A stretch of 64,000 nt of DNA from Bolinopsis microptera (lineage: Eukaryota; Ctenophora; Tentaculata; Lobata; Bolinopsidae): contig NC_087072.1 of the NCBI RefSeq assembly GCF_026151205.1, positions 25,197,799-25,261,798 of the forward strand, given 5' to 3'. Numbering within the stretch: position 1 is the stretch's first letter; every line of letters begins with the position of its first letter. The translations under genes were made by a program, and so were the position numbers. This document shows, piece after piece, positions 56,164 to 64,000 of the stretch. Under the pieces are notes generated by a model. It worked only from the letters and a program-made list of their open reading frames with translations, was not told where the DNA came from and ran no database searches.

Positions 56164-57367
56164 CAAAATATAACTTGCAGCAGCCCCATACCTTGTCATG
56201 AACATAATATCGAAACTACCTCTGTGATCACATCTTTCTCTGGGTGCAAAATGAATATATATAGGTTTATTAGTTTTATAGAAATTTAAAAGTTCTATAG
56301 AAATTTATTATATAAGGATTATAAACATTTTGTTTGTGTGTTTTGAGTTATGCATTTTTATACCTATTTTAGAAGAGATTTTTATAGAATGTTACAAGTG
56401 CAGTAGGGTCAGTTTCAGACGAATTAAGCATAAATGACATCATTGCCATGTCTGAAGTGGTTTGTAAATGGGCCATTGTTAGCCCCAAGCGTTTTGGTCC
56501 CTCATTCCTGCCACTCAGCATTGCCTACTGTAAAGTAGAAATTTTTCTAAGATAATAGAGAAACTGACCTTGTCTCACTAAATTCAACCACTTAGGTACC
56601 ATAATAAAAATACTAACAACCAAATAAAGTTTTTTAAATAATTATATACAATCACCAAAAATATTTCCTCAAGTTTACTTCTAGCTAACTAATTCGTGGT
56701 TTAAGCTCTTATTTTATTTATGATTAAAGGAATGTAAAATAAAACTTTTCGTTTCATTGAAAAAACTTTTCGTTTCATTGAGCTTCCCTATAAATTGAGA
56801 ACATTGACTGATATTGCCTTGTTTAAAAAGAGACTCATCTTTTTGAAAAAGTATTCATATAAGTTTCATAAAATAGCATACTTCATAAATTGCTAAGTTC
56901 TTATGTACATGTTCATTGTTTATGAGTCGCTTTAGATGGCTTGAACTGAATCTTTAGATTTTGAGTTCTCTTTGGCTATAAAGCGATGTATACATTTTTA
57001 GTTATTATTATTATTTTTTTTTTGAAAGAAAGACATGCCATGAGAAGTCAGAAGATTTGAGTGAATTTTATATTATTTAATCATACTGTTCCTGTGCGAC
57101 ATGGTATCTATTTAATTTCAATTCGTCAAAATATTTTATTGTGTTAACGACCTTGAGAAATTAACTTCCGACAAATCTGTTTTAATTAGCAAAATCGAAA
57201 AAATATTAAGGGGCCTGTTAATAATTAATTAAATTATTAACTATTTTAGATTTGATGATAATAATAATAACATCACTTTAAACTTCTATTAATTGTTTCC
57301 ATAATTTAGGAGATACACCATGGCATGTAGTTAATCCATTGGAGAGTGCCCTTGCTCAAAGTATGAA
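56164..57367. other. Intergenic DNA upstream of the SMIM13-like gene
   Basis: AT-rich with a 22-bp tandem duplication at about 56744-56781 (AACTTTTCGTTTCATTGA) and poly-T near 57011. A stretch near 56781-56960 (IENIDxIALFKKRLIFLKK-like in plus frame, then TTATTATTATT) resembles the 3' end of a LINE. No gene called. Confidence 0.4.
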
Positions 57368-57703
57368 ATGGATCTCCATCTGATAGCTGTTTCTGCTGCC
57401 TCAATTTTGGGATCTCTCATCGTTCTTGCTATCTTCATAATCTCAGGTAACAGAATGATTTGTTTATCAAAAGGTGAGCCCTATATTTAAATAATTTGCG
57501 GTACTATAATTTTGTACTTCGTTTGTACTTCCCTATCAATAATTTGTATAAACCATTTTTCAGCGTGGTTTGTCCTATGGAAGCTGCTTCTATCAAAAAT
57601 GCCTGTTTTTAGGGCCATGTTTGGTTTGGACAGAGAAGAAACTGTAGCTGATCAGGCAGCTGTTCCACCTACAGAGAAAGCAAGGAACAGAAAAGTTGAC
57701 TAA
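57368..57703 (+). CDS. SMIM13: SMIM13-like small integral membrane protein
   Basis: Two exons, 57368-57446 and 57564-57703, give a 73-residue protein. Residues 6-27 (IAVSAASILGSLIVLAIFII) form one membrane helix, followed by AWFVLWKLLLSKMPVFRAMFG and a charged tail REETVADQAAVPPTEKARNRK. The post-helix block matches human SMIM13 (WYFVWHLFLSKFKFLREL) in spacing of W, W, LSK and F-R. Donor CTCAG|gtaaca and acceptor tttttcag|CG join in phase. Function of SMIM13 is unknown. An overlapping frame from 57512 is not the start, because it reads through the intron. Confidence 0.75.
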
Positions 57704-58634
57704 GATGTTTTAAATATAAAGTGATTCCTTATTATATTGCAATCATTGAGTGTACTGGCGGTTTTTTCACTATTTTTACTTGGCATAGATCTGCGCTGGT
57801 TGTAAGAAAATGTGCTTGAAAATGTTAGATTTCGTAAAAGTGTTATAAATTCATCATAACAGGCATAAATTACCAACATTAAAATTTGTTTTTCAGATAA
57901 TGACATACAGTTAATCATACTTCATTAATTTGATAAGAGTATAATAATAAGAAATTTAAGAAAAATTTTTAAAGAGATAACTATTAACTATATACATTGA
58001 AAGATCTGCTGTTGTTGTTTTTATATTCTTGTAGGACCATTCGCGTTATTAAGATATTAATAATCATTAAATAAATTTGAATTTTTATCTTTTATGAGTA
58101 GCTGAAATAAGGGGCAAGAGCAAAGCTTTTAAATTATTCAAATTATTATAATTTTTATAAATTTGTTTAAACGATTTCTAAAAGCAAATATGATAGAAAC
58201 GTTTGCTTGACCACACAGTGCGGGAATGCAAAAAAGTTACTGCAAAGTATTTTTGTTGAATTTAGACGACTTCTAGTGGGGACGTGACATAAATATCAAA
58301 GCAGACTTTATTCCAAGTCCCTATCAGTTTTCTTGGCAACTAAGTGTTTTTAATATAATGATCTTAGTGTGTTTTAATTTATGTTCAGAATTTGATGTTA
58401 ACAATTTATTTTCAGTGTCTGCCATTGACTATTTTCATAAGCTGACATTAAACTACAAAAGAGTTTCCTAACCGTAACTACTTTTATCTGCAGCGCATGA
58501 TTATAATTTAAGCTAAAGCTTTAATAAAAAACTTGATGCAAACAGTATTTTATTGTTAACTTTGCCATTGCCATTGTACTGGTTAGAAAAGACTTATTTT
58601 CATGAAGTTAAACCATTTCCTCTGCGGTATAGGA
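57704..58634. other. Intergenic spacer, SMIM13-like to VPS28
   Basis: AT-rich, no repeat or open frame of note. It must hold the VPS28 promoter. Confidence 0.5.
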
Positions 58635-60321
58635 ATGTATTCAGCTAATAGTGGCAGACGTCATGAGAGAAGGTTCGACACAAACAGACCTGAATTATAT
58701 GAGGTTGGTGCATTTTCAATTAGTAAAACCAATCACTATTTAACCAAAGACGCTATTTTAGTTTGTTGTGCATTTGTTGCTTTTAAATTAGATTTATTCC
58801 GAAATTTTCGGAGTATTTAAAAACTCTGTTTTTTAAGAGATGACATCAAAATTCATAAAAATTGTGTCTGCACTCAACCCTAAGTAACTTATTTTAAGCT
58901 AATCTTGTCTGCTACTCAGCATACAGTACAGAAATTTAAAAGATTAATATATAAAACTTGCCAGGAGGTGAAGTTGTTCCGAAATGCTCGTGAAAGGGAA
59001 AAGTATGACAACATGGCTGACTTGTTTGCGCTTATCCAAACACTACAGTGCCTGGAAAAAGCTTACATTAAAGATGCTCTTACAGCTAAAGAATACACTG
59101 AGGCGTGCTCCAAACTTTTAGCACAAGTCAGCGTGAGTATGCAAGCTTCCTTTGTTGAGGCTAGGGGGGGGGGGGGAGGCTACAACACGACTACTGGACC
59201 GTGTCTTATGGCCTGGAATACTTTCCTAATTTATATACATCTGACATTTTGTAGTACATGAACTGAACTGTTGTAACATGGACTGTAAAATTATCTTTGT
59301 CAGTAGTGAATTATGTAATTAATTTAGTGTAACATATTTTGTCGTAGGCAGCATTCAACCTGGTTAAATCGAGTGCCTACCCAGACATACCAACATTTAT
59401 GAAGGAGTATTACTTGGACTGTCCTGCAGCGTTACAGCGAATTGAGGAGGGCAAGCCAATCACTATACAGGATAACCAAGGTGAATACAAAACTTAATTC
59501 TAAATTAATGTAATAATATAATTAAAGTAGTGTCCTGTTTTTTAGCACAGCTGTCCAAAACTACCAAACATTTAATCATCCAAATCATTTCAGGAAATAT
59601 CAGCAAGAGTATAGCTGATGTGATATCTTTGTACATCACTCTGTGTGACAAACTTCAAATGGATATGAGAGCTAAGGATGAGCTGTACACCGATTTGAAA
59701 TGCTTGGCAGATGTTCTAGACCGGATGAGTAACCTACCGTCCGACTTTGATGGCACGAAGAAAGTATATTTCTGGTAAGTTCTTTATGTTATTTCTACGT
59801 CCAAGTATTTAGTATTACTCGATTTTTTCCTTTTTGACTATCGCATATTGCAAAATACACAGTACATCAACTACGAGAAGGAAAAATATACAACTAAAGC
59901 CTCAGGACCAAGGAAATGTAACACTTTAATAATAATTGTTCAACATAAAATCAGGTTCACAATTAAAACTCCGCCCAATTCCAGTCATAATCCTAAGAGA
60001 GTAAGAGCTTAATATATTAAATTATTTTCTTAAGGTAGCTCATTTAACAAGTTGAATTTGCTCAGGGTTGGGGAACTGGACAAGTTGTATTTAACAAGTT
60101 GAATTTGGTCAGGGTTGGGGAACTGGACAAGTTGTATTTAACAAGTTGAATTTGGTCAGGGTTGGGGAACTGGACAAGTTGTATTTAACAAGTTGAATTT
60201 GGTCAGGGTTGGGGAACTGGACAAGTTGTCTGCAGCAGATACGCTAGATGAAGAGCAGGTCAGACAGATGGTATTCGACCTGGAGTCCAGCAGGGAAGCA
60301 TTCGTCCGAACACTTGGATAG
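58635..60321 (+). CDS. VPS28: VPS28, ESCRT-I subunit
   Basis: VPS28 is a core ESCRT-I subunit and links ESCRT-I to ESCRT-II through its C-terminal domain on endosomes. Exons: 58635-58703, 58965-59132, 59348-59480, 59594-59774, 60207-60321. Protein: [14 protein letters not shown]..., [29 protein letters not shown] (near identical to human), [32 protein letters not shown], then the C-terminal four-helix domain [29 protein letters not shown] and [20 protein letters not shown]. About 220 residues, normal length. The last exon is preceded by four tandem copies of its own acceptor; only the last (60206/60207) keeps the frame without added codons. Confidence 0.95.
60037..60230. repeat. 47-bp tandem repeat, four copies, built from an exon start plus its 3' splice site
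   Basis: Each unit reads TTTAACAAGTTGAATTTGGTCAG then GGTTGGGGAACTGGACAAGTT. The AG/GG junctions fall at 60065, 60112, 60159 and 60206. The last is the acceptor of VPS28 exon 5. Since 47 is not a multiple of three, upstream acceptors shift the frame. Confidence 0.93.
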
Positions 60322-61100
60322 GAACTGGGCTTGCTGAAACTTACAGATATTATTCTTTGTTTCATATGAACATAACTTCATAGTTGATCGCTTGGAAATT
60401 CGATGAATTATTTTATTGATGTTCCCTTATATGATAAATTTCGATTAGACTCTGTGAAGATTACCAGAGAAAGTTTGATATTGAATCCTGAATCAAAGTT
60501 AATCGCAGTGTTCGAACTTTAATCATTTATTTTGTCGTTCAGAGCCTTACAGAATTACAACCTCTCAGGTCCTTTTTGTACACTGATCAGACCTTGCATA
60601 ATTAATTTTTTAGATCTGAAATTGAAGCTACGTTTTTAGGATACTGGGTATTAGGTTGCAATATGTTAGCATTTCAAATACCTAACACTGATTTTAAAGG
60701 TGTATTTTAAATGGGCACTTTTTGATAAAATGAGAAATGTAATTTTACCAAATGTTGAACTCGATAACAATTGTACAATTTTGTTCAATATTGTTGTATT
60801 TTGTAAATATTTATGTTCTGATTTTATTATCACGTTTACTTTACATGAAACCAATAATATTATTCATCAGTTCCGTTAGATAAATTTATTTACTCTTCAT
60901 GCTGTTCTACAATATTTAGAATGAAATATTGAAGATAACAGAATTTATATTACAAATTATTTCACAACATCTTGAGTCAAGACTCAAGTATGGTTACATG
61001 TTTCCTAGACTGGAATATAAATGTTTCCATCGATGTTTGCTTTGTATCATACACAACAACTACAAACGCACATTCCCTTGACCCAGATTATCTTAAAGGA
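60322..61100. other. Spacer between VPS28 and CWF19L1
   Basis: AT-rich. An open frame continues upstream of the chosen CWF19L1 start to about 60972, but the residues there (DSSMVTCFLDWN...) have no family match. Confidence 0.5.
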
Positions 61101-62662
61101 ATGTCAAAGGAAACTCTGAAGATCCTGGTGGCTGGAAGTGTGCAAGGAAACTTCAAACAGCTCTGTTCACGTGTAAACACTGTCAACTCAAAAAGTGGAC
61201 CATTTCACCTTCTTCTCATACCTGGTCACGTGATAGGAGATAACGCTGAGTCCTGGCTCAGTCTCAGAGATGGCACTTACAAGCTGGATGTTCCCACTTA
61301 TATCTTAGGTGCTACAAAAGAGTCACATACCGCTTATTTCTCGCATATTGTAGACGGGGAGGTTACAGAAAATGTGACTTATTTAGGAAGGAGAGGTGTG
61401 TACACAACCACTAACGGATTATCTATAGCTTATATCAGTGGTGTGTTCGGAGATGGCATGTCAAATGAGCCTCACTGTTACACTGAAACAGATCTGAACA
61501 TTCTACAGGCTCAGTCAGGCGTTATGAATGGTATTGATATTCTCATCACTAGTCAGTGGCCCTCTGATGTCCTGAGGTACGTTAAAAAACCAGATTTTAA
61601 AGTACCCGAGGGTATTCCTGAGTTGTCACATCTTGTCAACACCATAAAACCTCGGTATCACTTCGTATCAGGCCCGTACTACGAGCGACTCCCCTACCGC
61701 AACCACAAGATCCTGCACGAGAAAGCAACCTATTGTACTCGTTTCCTTTCCTTAGACTGTGCAGGAAATAAAACTAAGAGTAAGTGGTTGTATGCTTTAA
61801 ATTACGTTCCCATGAAACACCTTACTGATGCGGAACTGAGAAAACAACCTGCAGAAACCACAGAAAACCCTTACATTGAGGTTGAAAAAGAGCAAAACAA
61901 AGTAGAGGATTTGAAGCAGCAGCACTTTTACAGCACGGGTGACAAGCGCAAGATGACTGCTGCACCCGGTGGTGCTGACAGCAAGGAGAAGAAGAAAGAG
62001 AGTTGCTGGTTCTGTTTGAAATCACCAAATGTTGAGAAACATTTAGTCATATCTGTTGGTGCTTCGATGTATTTAGCGCTTGCAAAAGGCGCATTAAGCA
62101 ACGACCACGTAATGATTGTCCCGACCAACCACATTAAATGTCAGCAATTCTTGGAACCAAACCAGCAAGAAGACGTAGAAAAGTTCAAACGAGCTTTAAG
62201 AACCCTGAACAGAACAAACAAGAAATCAACGACAGTGTTCTTTGAGCGCAGTCTGTCCACGTCACACATGCAGATACAGGCTGTACCAGTTGCTCGATAC
62301 TCTGTTAACGACATTAAGGACGTGTTCTATACCTTCGCTGATAAGTATAACCTAGAGGTACAGGAAATACCGGTTGGTGAGGATTGGAAGGAAATGGTAC
62401 CTCCTGGAAGTGATTACTTCATTGCTGAGTTCGAAAACCAGGATAAACTGGTGTTTTTGTGTTCTCAGAAAGTCAGGTTCCCTCTTCAGTTCGGCAGGGA
62501 AGTGTTGGCATCGAGGAACTGCTCAACATGCCCAGGAGAGTTAGCTGGAAGGAATGTAAAATATCTAAGGAGCAAGAGGAACATGATGTTAAGCAGTACA
62601 GAAAATCTTTTACCGAGTTTGATCCTTTCAAAGTTGATGATTCAGATAGTGATTCAGATTGA
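61101..62662 (+). CDS. CWF19L1: CWF19L1, lariat-debranching cofactor (CwfJ family), intronless
   Basis: Homolog of yeast Drn1 and fission-yeast Cwf19, nuclear spliceosome-associated proteins that help Dbr1 debranch intron lariats. Start taken at ATG 61101 (MSKETLKILVAGSVQGNF), matching the family N-terminus. Domains: N-terminal calcineurin-like fold without full metal motif (residues 5-230; LLLIPGHVIGD, NVTYLGRRGVYTT, DILITSQWP). Then CwfJ-C1, a HIT-like domain (SCWFCLKSPNVEKHLVISVG, NDHVMIVPTNHI, HMQIQAVPV), and CwfJ-C2 (VRFPLQFGREVLAS, EELLNMPRRVSWKECKISKEQEE), ending in an acidic SDSDSD tail. About 520 residues, normal. The frame shifts near 62514 between GREVLAS and EELLN by one missing base; both halves are conserved, so a consensus error is likely. 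Confidence 0.93.
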
Positions 62663-62958
62663 TAAATTGGTAACAAATCTTGATTTCTTATATTATTATA
62701 ATTTTCATTTTGTGATATAATGCATAATGCATTATAGCATATTGACGAAGCGTTTTCTATTTCAGTTGACACACTTTTTAGTATTTATTGTTGTAATGGA
62801 TAAATTGGTCTTAATTTTGCGAATTTAACTGTTTTATCATCGATTTTCAGAAAAGTAAAATAATCAGAAAAACGATCATGAAATGAATTCAGCGCGTGTA
62901 AATTGTATTGTTACTTTCAGTTTAAATTCAGTTTACTTACTAACCCTCTCCTAGTAGG
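62663..62958. other. Short spacer before the last gene
   Basis: AT-rich, 296 bp, nothing recognised. Confidence 0.4.
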
Positions 62959-64000
62959 ATGACTCTGATATCTCAGTGTAGCCGCTTGTTGGCTCAAACG
63001 TCCTCTCGCAACTTTGCACAAACCTCGGTTCGTGTATACCAGTGTATACTGTGTATACAGTGCAGTGTATACTGTATACCAGTGTATACAGTGTACTCTG
63101 ATATTAAGTCAACTTGGCATGCAAATCATTCTATCAATCTTTGCTTTATCTTGTTAAAAGATTTCAGTCAGCGTCATGTAAATACGACTAACTTGCTAAC
63201 CATGTTTATTTTCAGAGAGCATTCCTTCCTAGTATTTCTGGTTGGAGACAGGGCGGCCGATCAGGTGGTTCTGGTCCCAAATTCAACTATGTGAGTTTAA
63301 CGTGGTATTTAAGTCATCGTAGCTAACGGTTATCCAAAACTCTGAAAATTATTCGTTCCTGTCGACGGAAAATTAAATCATACATGAAGCATTCAGCATT
63401 TCGATTTTACTAGATATGTTTTGCGACAAGTTTTTTCAATCTATATTATTTATATTCCACGATTCTATGAATTTCTTAAATTTTTAACGAGTTTTTCTCT
63501 CCGAAAATAGACCTATGTCTAGAAGGTCGGAAATTTTCACTCTACGTCATGGAAAACGCACAGTTTGTAAAGTTGTAGCGAGAGTGAAATTTTAGCATCA
63601 CGTTACGCGCGTATTTGACGCGCGGTAATGAGACTCTACTCATGGTTACGTGAAATGACAGGTGCCTTCTTGCATGCCATCATCAATACGACTTCTGAGT
63701 TCCTAGTTTATCCTTACCCATTCATAGTTGTTTTTAAAAAAGGATTAAAAACAGACAAATAAGATGAGTAGCTCCTTCATGGTAAAGTTCAGCTATCTCA
63801 CATCCGGAACAAATTTTCGACATTCCAGCTGTGCTTTCCTCATCTCCCAGTCCCAGAAACTTGTTGGTTTATACATTCATCCTACTTCAACTAACGTGCT
63901 GCCGCTATCTGATTGACGTCACTCTTCGCGCCACTGATAACGTTCCAACATTTCAGAGTTATGGATTTGTTGGGTTGCTGGGAGCTGCTGTGTGCAGTGT
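62959..64000 (+). CDS. Unidentified protein with probable mitochondrial presequence, 5' part
   Basis: Exon 1 from ATG 62959 gives MTLISQCSRLLAQTSSRNF, a Ser/Arg/Leu presequence-like start. If the donor at 63027 (ACCTCG|gttcgt) joins the acceptor before 63215, exon 2 (63215-63293) reads RAFLPSISGWRQGGRSGGSG and then PKFNY, and a third exon from 63957 reads SYGFVGLLGAAVCS, a membrane-like helix cut by the window end. The pattern presequence, Gly/Ser linker, helix suits an inner-membrane protein, but I cannot name it. GTGTATAC-type tandem repeats lie just after the exon 1 donor (63032-63095). Confidence 0.5.

Noticed and set aside
61822-62134. Two minus-strand open frames within CWF19L1
   Set aside because: Shadows of the conserved plus-strand coding sequence.
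62514-62514. Programmed frameshift in CWF19L1
   Set aside because: No slippery heptamer is evident and other genes in the window show the same single missing base, so a consensus error is simpler.

Overview
This window is nuclear DNA from a non-vertebrate animal. The evidence is short spliced introns (GT-AG, with one GC-AG), metazoan housekeeping genes, a piRNA-pathway TDRD12-type protein, a TBK1/IKK-epsilon-type kinase, a rhodopsin-class receptor, non-LTR retrotransposon remnants, and many minisatellites and fold-back elements. Base composition is AT-rich. I cannot name the species. The TDRD12-type gene argues against placozoans, which are reported to lack the piRNA pathway; a ctenophore, cnidarian, sponge or small invertebrate would all fit.

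Layout. 1-930 (minus): mitochondrial ribosomal protein uL3m (MRPL3), partial and intronless. 1622-27631 (minus): one large gene of about 36 recognised exons encoding a TDRD12-like protein (N-terminal Tudor, degenerate DEAD-type helicase, CCCH finger, further Tudor modules, ARM-like repeats, CS domain, acidic tail). One intron holds a 7.15 kb fold-back element and another holds an intact intronless GPCR gene on the opposite strand. 28116-31659 (minus): HUS1. 31800-41960: a tandemly duplicated segment carrying a NERD-nuclease/SF1-helicase gene (one nearly intact copy, one decayed copy, one 5' remnant) with a truncated LINE. 42043-43002 (minus): RPIA. 43948-46190 (minus): BIN3-like BAR protein. 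46717-48479 (minus): GNB1L. 49224-51568 (minus): TBK1-like kinase. 51966-56163: transposon-rich tract. 57368-57703 (plus): SMIM13-like small membrane protein. 58635-60321 (plus): VPS28. 61101-62662 (plus): CWF19L1. 62959-64000 (plus): start of an unidentified, probably mitochondrial protein.

The most striking pattern is that at least five tandem repeats are built from exon-intron junctions. Each unit carries the end of an exon plus its splice site. Three arrays multiply 5' donors (about 37, 19 and 23 copies) and two multiply 3' acceptors (4 and 2 copies). A sixth array multiplies a stop codon with its flanks. In the three donor arrays, the exon reading frame meets a stop before or at the second donor, so only the exon-proximal donor gives an open message.

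There is no operon logic here. Functional themes are germline genome defence (TDRD12), checkpoint clamp (HUS1), lariat turnover (CWF19L1), membrane trafficking (VPS28, BIN3) and innate-type signalling (TBK1-like). Seven reading-frame breaks all equal one missing base, which points to consensus single-base deletions rather than gene death. Exon limits were read by eye from splice consensus and family alignment recalled from general knowledge; no search was run.
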